Of a stretch of DNA of 57,475 nt, positions 8,470 to 16,946 are shown piece by piece. The translations under genes and the position numbers were made by a program. This stretch comes from an uncultured Bacteroidales bacterium. GTDB taxonomy: Bacteria; Bacteroidota; Bacteroidia; Bacteroidales; Bacteroidaceae. The stretch is taken from positions 1 to 57,475 of the forward strand of contig CADBQP010000055.1 of NCBI GenBank assembly GCA_902796835.1, read 5' to 3'. Under the pieces are notes generated by a model, which was not told the origin of the DNA, searched no databases, and was given only the letters and a program-made list of their open reading frames with translations. Position 1 is the first letter of the stretch; every line of letters starts with the position of its first letter.

Positions 8470-8991
8470 ATGAAAATAGAGAATTTCAGATACGACCTGC
8501 TGCCGCTGAAAGACAAGCTCTTTCGGCTGGCTCTTCGTATCACTCTCCACCGCCAAGAGGCCGAAGACATTGTGCAAGACACCCTTCTCAAGGTGTGGTC
8601 CAAGCGCCACGAGCTCGCCCACGTCGAAAGCCTCGAAGCCTATTGTCTCACCGTTTGCCGCAACCTGGCCCTCGACCGCATTGCGCTCAAAGACAACCAA
8701 GCCGAGCGACTCGAGGCTCATGAAAACGGAGTCTGCCACACCCCCGACGTGGCTCCCACGGCCGACGAACGAATGGAACACGACGAACGCATGAAATGGG
8801 TGGCCCGACTCTTCAGCCAGCTGCCCGAAAAGCAACGAAGCGTGATGCAACTGCGCGACATAGAGGGCCTCACAGTGGCACAAACTGCAGCAGTCATGCA
8901 CATCAGCGAAGCCGACGTGAAAACCACACTGTGCCGCGCACGACAAACCATTCGCGAACAATTCAAAAAAATAGAAAACTATGGACTATAA
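8470..8991 (+). CDS. ECF-type RNA polymerase sigma factor
   Basis: A 173-residue sigma-70 family protein with only regions 2 and 4, as in extracytoplasmic-function sigma factors. Region 2 covers about residues 10-75, with LALRITLHRQEAEDIVQDTLLKVW as core (seen from residue 20). Region 4 covers about 105-160, with QLPEKQRSVMQLRDIEGLT and a helix-turn-helix (VAQTAAVMHISEADVKTTL). Its end overlaps the start of the next gene by 11 bases, which implies translational coupling with the protein at 8981. The three-gene order sigma factor, small membrane protein, DUF4252-like lipid- or envelope-targeted protein is common in Bacteroidales. The signal it answers is unknown. Confidence 0.93.
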   Translation: MKIENFRYDLLPLKDKLFRLALRITLHRQEAEDIVQDTLLKVWSKRHELAHVESLEAYCLTVCRNLALDRIALKDNQAERLEAHENGVCHTPDVAPTADERMEHDERMKWVARLFSQLPEKQRSVMQLRDIEGLTVAQTAAVMHISEADVKTTLCRARQTIREQFKKIENYGL

Positions 8992-9520
8992 ATACATCGA
9001 ACAACTACTCGAGCGCTACTGGAACGCCGAAACCTCGCCCCAAGAAGAAGCCATGCTGCGCCTATTCTTTGCCCAAAGCGAGTTGCCCGCCCATTTGGCA
9101 CCCTTCAAGGCTCTGTTCGATTACCAAGCCACGCAGTCTGCAGTGAGTCTGGGCTCAGACTTCGACCAGCGCATTTGCCAGCAAATAGGCGAGGCCGACA
9201 CAGAGCCCGCATCGGGGCCCGCAACAGTAGCGGCACGTCCCATCACATGGAGCGAGCGCCTGCGCCCCCTCTTCAATGCAGCAGCCATTGTGGCCATCAT
9301 CGCCACCGTGGGGGCAGCAGCCCAATACTCCTTCGGAGGAGGCAACGAAGCCACGTGGGACTACAACACGGCCAACTATGTAGAAACCTACGACAATCCT
9401 CAGGCCGCACTCGACGAAACCATGGAGGCATTCAAAATCATTGGCGACGGCCTCAAAACCGCCACAGCGGCCGACGACACCATGAGCCTCAATGCCATCA
9501 TAAAAACCCCCATAGAGTAA
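8981..9520 (+). CDS. Small single-span membrane protein, putative anti-sigma factor
   Basis: I do not recognise the family by motif. The 179 residues have an acidic, helical N-terminal part (MDYKYIEQLLERYWNAETSP), a single hydrophobic segment near 97-114 (LFNAAAIVAIIATVGAAA), and a C-terminal part of about 65 residues that would lie outside the cytoplasm. This layout, plus the 11-base overlap with the ECF sigma gene, is what is expected of an anti-sigma factor that holds the sigma factor at the membrane. No zinc-binding HxxxCxxC motif is present. The role is inferred from position and topology only. Confidence 0.75.
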   Translation: MDYKYIEQLLERYWNAETSPQEEAMLRLFFAQSELPAHLAPFKALFDYQATQSAVSLGSDFDQRICQQIGEADTEPASGPATVAARPITWSERLRPLFNAAAIVAIIATVGAAAQYSFGGGNEATWDYNTANYVETYDNPQAALDETMEAFKIIGDGLKTATAADDTMSLNAIIKTPIE

Positions 9521-9532
9521 TAGCAAAGAAGC

Positions 9533-10021
9533 ATGAAGAACCTCATTATCACCCTCGTATTTGCCATAGGCGCCGCCCTCACGGCCCAGGCACAAAACGA
9601 ACGCGACTTTGCCACACTCTTTGCCGAAGCCGAAAAAACGGCCACATTTGAGGTGAGAACCATCGGGCCGCAAATGCTCCAGCGAATGCTTTCGCTCACT
9701 CAGGTCGAAGAAAACGAAACGCTCGCCACCATGCTGAGACAACTCAGAAGCCTCAGAGTGGCAATGGCCAGCGAAAACACAGAGCAACTCTTTGGCAGCG
9801 CCAACCAATTTGCCAAGCAAAATGCAGCCCGATATCAGCTACACAGCGCCAACGACGAGCGCAGCATCTATACACGTTCGCGCAAAGGAATGATTGTCGA
9901 AGTTGTGGTGCTCATGCAGCAACCCGAAAAATTCTTCATCTTCGACCTCACCGGCAAAATGCAGCCCGAATTCATCGAACAAATGGAACATTGGGAAGCC
10001 ATTGCCACCGAAAAAAAGTGA
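9533..10021 (+). CDS. Exported DUF4252-like protein
   Basis: The 162-residue product begins with a signal peptide (MKNLIITLVFAIGAALTAQAQ, cleaved at about residue 20). The rest is a small alpha/beta domain with a run of hydrophobic positions (LRQLRSLRVAMAS) and a hydrophobic strand (MIVEVVVLMQQPEKFFIFDLTG). This resembles DUF4252, which in Bacteroidetes often follows an ECF sigma/anti-sigma pair. It lies 12 bases after the putative anti-sigma gene and is the last gene before the terminator at 10207. It may be the envelope sensor or the output of the sigma system; this is inference. The family assignment is from resemblance, not an alignment. Confidence 0.7.
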   Translation: MKNLIITLVFAIGAALTAQAQNERDFATLFAEAEKTATFEVRTIGPQMLQRMLSLTQVEENETLATMLRQLRSLRVAMASENTEQLFGSANQFAKQNAARYQLHSANDERSIYTRSRKGMIVEVVVLMQQPEKFFIFDLTGKMQPEFIEQMEHWEAIATEKK

Positions 10022-10206
10022 AACAATACATATGCATACTCCCCCCTCTCCATAGCGATGGAGCAGGAACCCCAAAAGTGAACAATCAAACAAGCCTATT
10101 AAAACACCACTAAGAACCGACGCTAAAACGTGTTTCAGTTCTCTCTCACTTTTAAGGGCACAAGTGCCACCGCCAGCTTTGCAGCACTTGCCACAGAGTA
10201 TCAAGA

Positions 10207-10257
10207 AAGCGGAGAAGACCCTCAAATCGCGAGGACGTCTTCTCCGCTTCATTTTAT
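10207..10257. terminator. Bidirectional terminator between the sigma operon and the acyltransferase gene
   Basis: AAGCGGAGAAGAC (10207-10219) pairs perfectly with GTCTTCTCCGCTT (10237-10249), with a 17-base loop and ATTTTAT after it. Genes on the two sides converge (stops at 10021 and 10304), so it can serve both. The 185 bases before it hold nothing I can identify. Confidence 0.8.
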
Positions 10258-10303
10258 CCTGTAGCATCGAACTCACAAGAGTCAGGAAAGAGAACGCTCA
10301 TCA

Positions 10304-11194
10304 TCAGCCTGCCCGAAAGCCATCGGGCGCATTGTTCCGCTGGCGCTTCCAGCGATTGTGGCTCCAGAGGTAGAACTCGGGCGCACGGCGTATCATAGCC
10401 TCGAGCTGCTTCATGTAGAGTTCCGTGAGCTTATATTCTCCAAATTCTCCCACATTGTCCGTCATCTTTCTGAGCCGCCCCACATAGTATCCGCGCTTGG
10501 GACGCTCCACATCCACAAAATATATGGCGGCATTCACTTTCTTAGCAATGCGTTCCGTGCCAGTGAAGACGGGAGTATCCTGATTCAGAAAGTCCACCCA
10601 GTCGTGAATGCTGTCCCACTTGGGCGCCTGGTCGCTGATGAAACCGATGATGGCAGGCGTGCCCTCGGCCTTGAGTTTCAACACACTGCGAAGGGCATTA
10701 TTCTTGTCGATGTTAAGAGCCTCGAAGCGTGTGCGCAGCCTATAGAAAAACTGATCGAGCACAGGGTCGTGCAGGTGCTTATAAAGCTGTCCGCACTGGC
10801 AGTCGACCCACGCCGGCAGCGACGAAATCCACTCCCAGTTGCAATAATGCCCCAGGTAGAGAAACACGAAGGGATGGTCGGTGAGCTCGGCCCTCACCTC
10901 TTCTACACCCTCAAAGCGCATACGCCTCATCATCTCCTGCTTCGAAATGGTGAGCAACTTGAGTGTTTCCACGCCATAGTCGCACAAAAAATGATAGAAA
11001 CCACGCTCAATGGCCTTGCGCTCCTCCTCCGTCTTTTCGGGAAAGGAATTGGCAATGTTGCGGCGCACAATCTTGCGGCGATAGCCACCCACAAAAGGCC
11101 GCGCCATGTCGGAAAGCACATAGAGCACCCCAAGCGGAAGGCGCGACAGGGAGCGAGCAAGAAAAAAAAGCAAGCGCTTCAAAAGTGTTTTCAT
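10304..11194 (-). CDS. Lysophospholipid/lipid A-type acyltransferase (LpxL/HtrB family)
   Basis: Adds a secondary acyl chain to a lipid, by family most likely lipid A or an aminolipid, at the inner face of the inner membrane. The 296 residues from MKTLLKRLLFFLARSLSRLP begin with a hydrophobic anchor. The HX4E catalytic motif is at His116 to Glu121 (GHYCNWEW). The open frame starts 41 codons earlier, but that extension is Cys/Arg-rich and overlaps the non-coding repeat region, so 11194 is preferred. The gene follows HU on the same strand with a terminator and a 21-base repeat pair in between, so it probably has its own promoter. The C-terminus ends in RWKRQRNNAPDGFRAG, unremarkable for the family. 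Confidence 0.88.
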   Translation of the reverse strand: MKTLLKRLLFFLARSLSRLPLGVLYVLSDMARPFVGGYRRKIVRRNIANSFPEKTEEERKAIERGFYHFLCDYGVETLKLLTISKQEMMRRMRFEGVEEVRAELTDHPFVFLYLGHYCNWEWISSLPAWVDCQCGQLYKHLHDPVLDQFFYRLRTRFEALNIDKNNALRSVLKLKAEGTPAIIGFISDQAPKWDSIHDWVDFLNQDTPVFTGTERIAKKVNAAIYFVDVERPKRGYYVGRLRKMTDNVGEFGEYKLTELYMKQLEAMIRRAPEFYLWSHNRWKRQRNNAPDGFRAG

Positions 11195-11330
11195 GGCGCA
11201 AAGATAGTGAAACCCATGGAAACGCGACCCCTCACAGGCAGTTTTCTTGTGCCACCGGCAAGCACGACAAATCGAACCAGGACAGGGTAAAACCGCATAA
11301 GCCGAAGGCCAAAACAAAGCGGCGATAGAA

Positions 11331-11372
11331 AAAAGAGTTGAGCCAACTGTTTAAAGAGTTGAGCCAACTCTT
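11331..11372. repeat. 21-base repeat family, site B: two tandem units
   Basis: Units begin GAGTTGAGCCAACT at 11335 and 11356, exactly 21 bases apart. Each is itself a short hairpin (AGAGTTG, loop AGC, CAACTCT). A run of eight T's follows on the plus strand. They lie between the HU terminator and the acyltransferase start. Confidence 0.85.
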
Positions 11373-11395
11373 TTTTTTCTGGCCTCACCACAAGA

Positions 11396-11437
11396 CATAA
11401 AAAAAGAGGACTGTCTGCCTCTTGGCAAACAGTCCTC
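11396..11437 (-). terminator. Terminator of the HU gene
   Basis: Read on the minus strand, GAGGACTGT and ACAGTCCTC (11429-11437 with 11406-11414) pair, followed by a T-run formed by the A's at about 11396-11405. It lies 22 bases past the HU stop. Confidence 0.85.
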
Positions 11438-11458
11438 CTTAAACTTCGAATGCTTAGC

Positions 11459-11731
11459 TTATTTCACAGCAGCTGCAAGTTCGGCACCAGCCTTGAACTT
11501 CACAGTCTTGCGGGCAGCAATCTGAATCTTCTTGCCGGTTGCGGGGTTCACACCAGTGCGAGCATCACGCTTTACAACGCTCAGGGTGCCAAAACCAATG
11601 AGAGCAACCTTGTCGCCCTTCTTCAGAGTCTTAGTAACAGCTTCAACTGCTGCTTCCAATGCCTTTTTGGCATCTACCTTGCTAATACCAGCACCTGCGG
11701 CGATAGCATTTACGAGTTCAGTCTTGTTCAT
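11459..11731 (-). CDS. hup: HU family DNA-binding protein
   Basis: Nucleoid protein that bends DNA as a dimer. The product is exactly the usual 90 residues: two N-terminal helices ([20 protein letters not shown]), then the signature [20 protein letters not shown] in the beta arm and a C-terminal helix ending in AELAAAVK. The proline at the arm tip is present (NPATG). A near-perfect promoter is at 11843-11873, giving a leader of about 105 bases that starts with a 14-bp palindrome. A terminator follows. It is a single-gene transcript and likely highly expressed. Confidence 0.97.
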   Translation of the reverse strand: MNKTELVNAIAAGAGISKVDAKKALEAAVEAVTKTLKKGDKVALIGFGTLSVVKRDARTGVNPATGKKIQIAARKTVKFKAGAELAAAVK

Positions 11732-11817
11732 TTTAATAGAATTAATGGTTAGGTGAATAATTTATTGAATTAACTTTTCTTTCGCATGTGGTTAGGCAAG
11801 CAAAATGCCTGATTTAC

Positions 11818-11831
11818 TGCGCTTAAGCGCA
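11818..11831. promoter_or_regulatory. 14-bp palindrome at the start of the HU transcript
   Basis: TGCGCTTAAGCGCA is a perfect palindrome. With the promoter at 11843-11873 the transcript would start near 11836, so the palindrome occupies about +5 to +18. It may be an operator or a 5' stabilising hairpin; the sequence does not say which. Confidence 0.5.
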
Positions 11832-11842
11832 TATCACGTTGG

Positions 11843-11873
11843 CAAATATATAGTTTTTTGCTCTTCAAACAAA
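11843..11873 (-). promoter_or_regulatory. HU promoter (Bacteroidetes primary sigma type)
   Basis: On the minus strand TTTG (11870-11873), a 19-base spacer and TATATTTG (11843-11850) match the consensus TTTG-N19-TAnnTTTG at every defined base. This is the best promoter in the window. Confidence 0.88.
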
Positions 11874-11976
11874 TTTTTTGCGCATTTTTTTTTCAAAAGT
11901 ATCGTTTTTTTTTGATTTTGCTCACAAAAAAGCGCTAAAAACGGCTATTTTCCTAATAGTTTCACGTTTTCCACGT

Positions 11977-14316
11977 TCATCGAACGACGGCTATCTTTGC
12001 CGCTATTCCCTTGCTGCCGTCTTCGGTGGCGAGCAGCACGTAGTATATGCCCGTCGACACTTTATGGCCGTTGAAATCGCACACATTCCAGCTATAGCTT
12101 CCGCCCGTGGCAATGCCCGAGGCCACGGCACGTCCCGACGTGGTGACAATCTTCACATCGGCACCCGCAGTGAGGCCCGAGATGGTGACATTGCCATGAT
12201 AGTCGGGGCGCACAGGGTTGGGATATACCTTCACGAGGGAACTGCTGAGTGTGGCGGCGGGCTCACCGGCCTCGCTCTGATAGGAAACCAGGCCCTTGTC
12301 GGTGCCCACAAAAACCTCGCCCTGACGGCTCACGGCCAACCCGAGCACTACGTCGCTGGGCAAAGGAGAGTTGGAAGCAGTGAAATGCTGCAGTATTTCC
12401 TCGCCAGAAGCGCTCACCAGGTAGAGGCCGCTGCCACTGGTGCCGATCCACTTGCGATTGGCTCCGTCTATAGCAATGGCTGTGGTGGGAATGCCATCGA
12501 GCAGGTAGTCGGCATAGTTGGTGCCATCGTTGCGCGGCACCTTGACCTGCGTCACAGTGAAGTCGGACGACGAAAAGCTGTCGGGGTCGTCAATGACGTA
12601 GACGCCGCTCTGAGCCCCAAACCAAATGGCTCCGTCCTGGTCCTGAACAATGCAATAGGCTCCATCCTGAAAACTAACCGCGGCGCCGTCTTCGTTGCGC
12701 GCAGCATAGCGGAAGGTGGCCACATCGTCGTCCGTGTCGTCGATGGTGCCCCCAAAATCAAGGCACAACACTCCGCCACGCACATCGCCGGCCCAAGACC
12801 TGTTGGTGGCCCAAAGGCGGCCTTTCGTGTCGAAGAGGAAATTCTGAAGGTGGCGCGCTTTGCGCACAGCATCTACCAAAATCTTAGACCACGAGCCGTC
12901 GGCCTTGCGCACACAAATCGTGGTGTCCACGAGTTGGTTTGCCATCCAGAGGTTGCCCTGATCGTCGTATGCCAGCCCATCTACACGCACAGAGTTTCGA
13001 CTCTCGCCATAAAAGGCCCGAAGCGCACTATTGTCAAGCGAGTAGCACTTTTCGAACTTTCCGTTACGGAACTCAAACAACCCATAGTTGCCCGATGCCA
13101 CAAAATGATGATTGGCGTCGGCTGGATCTTGGGCCATCGACATCAAGTTTGCGTAATTGCCGATATTGGATGCCTGAATCACTCCATCGGTCTGGAAGAT
13201 GTTCCACCCATTGTTCTCATAATAAAGCGCAGTGGGTGCATACAATATGCGGTCGTTATAGACCATGCGGCCGCCGCAAATCAGAAGCCTGTCGTCCACC
13301 ATACGCAAGAAACCACAAAGGTCGGTTTGCGAACCATAGGTTCCCAAAGACGCAGATTTTTCAGTGATTTGCTGTCCGTCAATCGCATAAGCCTGCACAC
13401 CCTGCCGCCCCCGACACACCCAAAGTTCGCTTTGCTGCATAGGAGCCACACTCGTCCACGAAGCATCGGGCACGGTCGCATTGAGCTGCAAGGTATTCGG
13501 ACTACTGGCGGCCACTGTGGCCACGCGCCCATTGCCGAGGGCTGCCAACGCAGAGGGGACTGCCGATAGTGATGTAAAAACGTGAGACGAAAGTGTGGAC
13601 GACGTAAAGCCTCCCTCTTCTTCGGCAACTTCGTAGCGAATGAGGCCGGCGCCTGAAGCCACATAAAGGCCGTCGGCAAACACCTGCATGTCATTGGCCA
13701 CGACCGAAGACACCGTGTTCCACGACGACGTGTCATAGAGATTCTCAGAAAGCAATCCCATTTGCAGACCTGCCGAGTTGGCCACAAACAAACGTTTGGC
13801 AAATACGGCTGCTGCCCGTGGGGCCACCGACTGAGGATAGAACGTTTGCAGCTGTCCGGATTCAAGGTCTATCAGGGCTATGCCCGCCGTGGTGGCCAAC
13901 GTAGCCGTGGAACCCGTAACCGAGAGGCTCACGGGCGAACCCGTTCGCGTAGATTCGAGCGAAAGCTGCGGAATGTTCACCACGCTGCCATCTTGCAAGT
14001 CGAGCAAGTCGATATTGGCATTGGCATATACCACTACCAGAGATTTGGCCGTTTCAGAATAGGCCATGAGTTGAACTGTGGCATCGCTCAGACCGCTTGC
14101 TTTTGAATAAAGATGCACTTCTTCGTCGGAAGCATTATAGGAAAGCAGGTTGCCGTCGAAATTAACGAAAACCGTTTTTCCACCCGCCACACATTGTGTA
14201 GCCGTACGATAAGAAAGATAATTCGTCCAGTCGCCCACGGCAGCCTTGAGCGTAGGAGCCAATGTGCAAAAAAGGAGCAGAAAAATGAAGACGCGCCTCA
14301 AGAAACTATTCTTCAT
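11977..14316 (-). CDS. porZ: Type IX secretion system protein PorZ
   Basis: PorZ is a surface component of the type IX secretion system that helps the sortase complex attach cargo to lipopolysaccharide. The 779 residues match the known length. A signal peptide ([20 protein letters not shown]) is followed by the mature start [16 protein letters not shown]. Two beta-propeller domains follow, rich in short repeats such as [12 protein letters not shown] and [14 protein letters not shown]. The last 90 residues form a type IX C-terminal domain: VYPNPV, then [16 protein letters not shown] and GIYYVLL. The start overlaps the end of rdgB by 11 bases, and it is the last gene of the leuS run. The two-component-regulator propeller annotation sometimes given to such proteins is less likely here, as no kinase domain is present. 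Confidence 0.85.
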   Translation of the reverse strand: MKNSFLRRVFIFLLLFCTLAPTLKAAVGDWTNYLSYRTATQCVAGGKTVFVNFDGNLLSYNASDEEVHLYSKASGLSDATVQLMAYSETAKSLVVVYANANIDLLDLQDGSVVNIPQLSLESTRTGSPVSLSVTGSTATLATTAGIALIDLESGQLQTFYPQSVAPRAAAVFAKRLFVANSAGLQMGLLSENLYDTSSWNTVSSVVANDMQVFADGLYVASGAGLIRYEVAEEEGGFTSSTLSSHVFTSLSAVPSALAALGNGRVATVAASSPNTLQLNATVPDASWTSVAPMQQSELWVCRGRQGVQAYAIDGQQITEKSASLGTYGSQTDLCGFLRMVDDRLLICGGRMVYNDRILYAPTALYYENNGWNIFQTDGVIQASNIGNYANLMSMAQDPADANHHFVASGNYGLFEFRNGKFEKCYSLDNSALRAFYGESRNSVRVDGLAYDDQGNLWMANQLVDTTICVRKADGSWSKILVDAVRKARHLQNFLFDTKGRLWATNRSWAGDVRGGVLCLDFGGTIDDTDDDVATFRYAARNEDGAAVSFQDGAYCIVQDQDGAIWFGAQSGVYVIDDPDSFSSSDFTVTQVKVPRNDGTNYADYLLDGIPTTAIAIDGANRKWIGTSGSGLYLVSASGEEILQHFTASNSPLPSDVVLGLAVSRQGEVFVGTDKGLVSYQSEAGEPAATLSSSLVKVYPNPVRPDYHGNVTISGLTAGADVKIVTTSGRAVASGIATGGSYSWNVCDFNGHKVSTGIYYVLLATEDGSKGIAAKIAVVR

Positions 14317-14902
14317 ATCCGTATTTCTCGTTTAGAAACCTACAAAGTTTTTCAACGGCCCGTGCGCGATGACTGATGCAGTTTTTCACTTTCGGGCCAA
14401 GTTCGGCAAACGTTTTCCCCGTATGCTCGGGAATGAACACGGGGTCGTAGCCAAATCCGTCGGTGCCGCGGCGACAGGGAGCTATTTCGCCGCGCACAAT
14501 GCCTTCGAAGAGCACGGGGCCCTCCTTATTAATAAACGCGATAACCGTCCTAAATTGTGCACGGCGGTCAGTTTTTTTTGACATAGAGCGCAAAAGTTTG
14601 TCGGTGTTGGCCTCCGTATCGTTGCGGTCGGCATAGGCAAAACGCGCCGTGTGCACTCCTGGGAGCCCGCCCAAGGCCTCTACCTCCAGCCCCGTATCGT
14701 CGGCAAAGCAAGCATAGTCGGGATAGCGACTATACACGTATTGTGCCTTCTGCAAGGCGTTTCCGTCGAGAGTGTCGGCAGTTTCGGGAATATCATCGTG
14801 GCAACCCACATCGGCAAGGCTCAACACCTCGAAATCGCTCAGAATGGCACGAACCTCTTCAAGCTTGTGGGCATTGTTGGTGGCAAAAAGTATTTTTTTC
14901 AT
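14306..14902 (-). CDS. rdgB: Non-canonical purine NTP pyrophosphatase (RdgB/HAM1)
   Basis: Hydrolyses ITP, dITP and XTP to the monophosphates and so keeps deaminated purines out of DNA and RNA. At 198 residues it has the family length. Key motifs are [16 protein letters not shown] at the N-terminus (phosphate binding), [18 protein letters not shown] (catalytic acid), [10 protein letters not shown] and SHRARA (base pocket). It starts 19 bases after the acyltransferase gene and overlaps porZ, so it is cotranscribed. Confidence 0.95.
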   Translation of the reverse strand: MKKILFATNNAHKLEEVRAILSDFEVLSLADVGCHDDIPETADTLDGNALQKAQYVYSRYPDYACFADDTGLEVEALGGLPGVHTARFAYADRNDTEANTDKLLRSMSKKTDRRAQFRTVIAFINKEGPVLFEGIVRGEIAPCRRGTDGFGYDPVFIPEHTGKTFAELGPKVKNCISHRARAVEKLCRFLNEKYGYEE

Positions 14903-14921
14903 ACAAAATTTATTTTACGTT

Positions 14922-15932
14922 CTACGACATCTTGGTCTCCATCCTCGTAGCTTTATGCAGCATCATGGCAACTCCAAGGCTAAGGAGCAAGACCATGAGC
15001 AAAAGCAACCCCACATGCTGGCGGAGCGAAGGGAGGAGGGCTATGAGAATCTGTACGATGGGAAAATGAACCAGATAGAGTTCGAAGGTGATGGGCGGCA
15101 GCAATGGTGTTTTGGCCGGCAGACGGCAAGGCCCCAGCAAAGATAGCAAAGCCGCCATGGCGCAAGGCACAAGAACGTAGTAGAGAGAGAAAACATATTG
15201 TGCCACCACAAAAAACACGATGGCGCCTGTAATGATAACACGGCGGTGCTCGCTCAACCTTTCTGCATAGAGCGAAGCACAGAAGCCAGCATAGAAGAAC
15301 ACCCACTGCTTCATAATGTGTAGGGGAAAGCCAATGACGAGTTTTCTCTCTGCATATGTAGCTCCTACAAAACAACCTACGGTTAGAATCAGCGAGAGGA
15401 AGTGGCGCAGGGAACCTAAACGTTCGCTTTGGTGCATTGCATACAGAGCTGGCACGACAAGAGCAAACATCACTTCCATCTTCATGGTCCACAGGGCACC
15501 GTTTACAGCTGTCACCACGTGATTTCCCTCGGCGAAGACACCTGGCAAAGTGGGCTGCAGAAAGTTTAGGAAAGACAGGTTGGCCAGCAAATATCGCCAG
15601 GTCTCCGCGCTCTTTATATATTGATCCAAAGGCCAGCTGGAAAGCAAGGCTCCTGCCACGACACACGCCGCCACCACCACGGCATAGGGTGGCACAAGAC
15701 GGCGGGCACGATGGGCATAATATCCAAGGGGGCGCGGCCTGCGGTCAACGGCCAGGGCGCTGAAAAAGCCACTCATCACAAAGAAGGCATGCACAGCATC
15801 GGCGGGCCGGAACAGATGAGCCTGAGGATGGTTGGTCAGCACAAAGCAATGGAATGCCACAATAAGCAAAGCCGCCCCCCACCGCACAAGGGCAAAAACG
15901 TTCTGGCGTGGGGAGGCGGGCTTAACTTTCAT
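14922..15932 (-). CDS. Acyltransferase family 3 membrane protein
   Basis: Integral membrane O-acyltransferase of the OafA/Acyltransferase-3 type, which typically acetylates or otherwise acylates surface sugars. The 336 residues hold about ten hydrophobic segments. The first carries the family pattern RWGAALLIVAFHCFVL with a His in the first membrane helix, followed by ADAVHAFFVMSGFF, the usual FFxxSGF signature. There is no C-terminal SGNH domain, so it is the short form. It lies between yitT and rdgB in a tight co-directional run; its presence there looks like an insertion into an otherwise housekeeping set. The substrate is unknown. Confidence 0.85.
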   Translation of the reverse strand: MKVKPASPRQNVFALVRWGAALLIVAFHCFVLTNHPQAHLFRPADAVHAFFVMSGFFSALAVDRRPRPLGYYAHRARRLVPPYAVVVAACVVAGALLSSWPLDQYIKSAETWRYLLANLSFLNFLQPTLPGVFAEGNHVVTAVNGALWTMKMEVMFALVVPALYAMHQSERLGSLRHFLSLILTVGCFVGATYAERKLVIGFPLHIMKQWVFFYAGFCASLYAERLSEHRRVIITGAIVFFVVAQYVFSLYYVLVPCAMAALLSLLGPCRLPAKTPLLPPITFELYLVHFPIVQILIALLPSLRQHVGLLLLMVLLLSLGVAMMLHKATRMETKMS

Positions 15933-15974
15933 CCTTTTGTTTTTTATTTTAGATGCTGCAGGCTGAACATGCCT

Positions 15975-16946
15975 CTAGCTCTTCGATTTAGGCGTGGCAA
16001 CATCTTCCTTGTTCTTCTTTGCCTTGATGCGGTCGAAACCTTCGCCAAACACACCGATAACCTTGCTCTGCGACACAAAGGCATTGGGGTCAATGCTCTG
16101 AATGAAGCGGAATATGTTGGTGCTCTCGCGTTTCTTGGCAAGCACGCAGAGCACCTTGCGGTCGGTGTGAGTGAACCACCCCTCGCCGTTGAGCACGGTT
16201 ACGCCGCGTCCCGTCGAGGTGATGGCATCGGCTATCTCGCCATATTTTTCGGAGAAGATGAGAAATTGCACCGACTGGCGCCCGCGGTCCACCACATAGT
16301 CGAGCAAGATGCTCGACACGATGAGTGTGCAATAGCCATAGAGCATTTCAGAAATGCCAATGCCCGGAAGCAGGCCGCTCGAGGTGATGATCAGGATGTC
16401 GAAGAACATGATGACCTGGCCCAGCGTGACGTCGCGATATTTGTTAACAATGGCGGCAATAATATCGGTGCCTCCGGTCGAGCCGTTGTTAAGGAAAACA
16501 ATGCCCAAGCCTATTCCCTCAATCGATGCACCGAGAATGGCCGACATAAACGCATTGTCCTTCACTATCTGCGGCATGCCGTTAGGACTGAGCACAAACT
16601 CTCCCAAGTGGGCCTGCCCATAATTATAGCAAATTTGGCGTCCCAACTCGAGCAAGAAGGTCAGGACAACTACAGCATAGATAGTTTTAATGCAGAACTT
16701 CCAACCAAGAATGCGGATGGCCAGTATCAAAAGGAAGATGTTAACGATAAAGAATGTGTAGGCCTGAGGCAAAGAGAAGCCATAGAACAAAATGGCACCG
16801 ACACCGGCCACACCGCCACCCGTAATCTGATAGGGAAGCTGAAAGACGTTTACACCAATGGCATACATCACCAATCCAAGCGTGATGGAGACGTAGTCCT
16901 TGATTTCCTGGAAGTAACTTAACTTTAGTTGACTCAGCTGTGTCAT
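15975..16946 (-). CDS. YitT family membrane protein
   Basis: The 323-residue protein has five or six membrane segments in the first two thirds (the YitT/DUF161 region, with [17 protein letters not shown] and [13 protein letters not shown]) and a soluble C-terminal DUF2179 domain near 230-300 ([20 protein letters not shown]). The function of the family is not established. It starts within the leuS stop codon (ATGA overlap), so the two are translationally coupled. The last residues are Lys-rich. Confidence 0.9.
   Translation of the reverse strand: MTQLSQLKLSYFQEIKDYVSITLGLVMYAIGVNVFQLPYQITGGGVAGVGAILFYGFSLPQAYTFFIVNIFLLILAIRILGWKFCIKTIYAVVVLTFLLELGRQICYNYGQAHLGEFVLSPNGMPQIVKDNAFMSAILGASIEGIGLGIVFLNNGSTGGTDIIAAIVNKYRDVTLGQVIMFFDILIITSSGLLPGIGISEMLYGYCTLIVSSILLDYVVDRGRQSVQFLIFSEKYGEIADAITSTGRGVTVLNGEGWFTHTDRKVLCVLAKKRESTNIFRFIQSIDPNAFVSQSKVIGVFGEGFDRIKAKKNKEDVATPKSKS

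Noticed and set aside
9839-10276. 145-residue Cys-rich frame on the minus strand
   Set aside because: It overlaps the DUF4252-like gene and the terminator at 10207, and has no domain.
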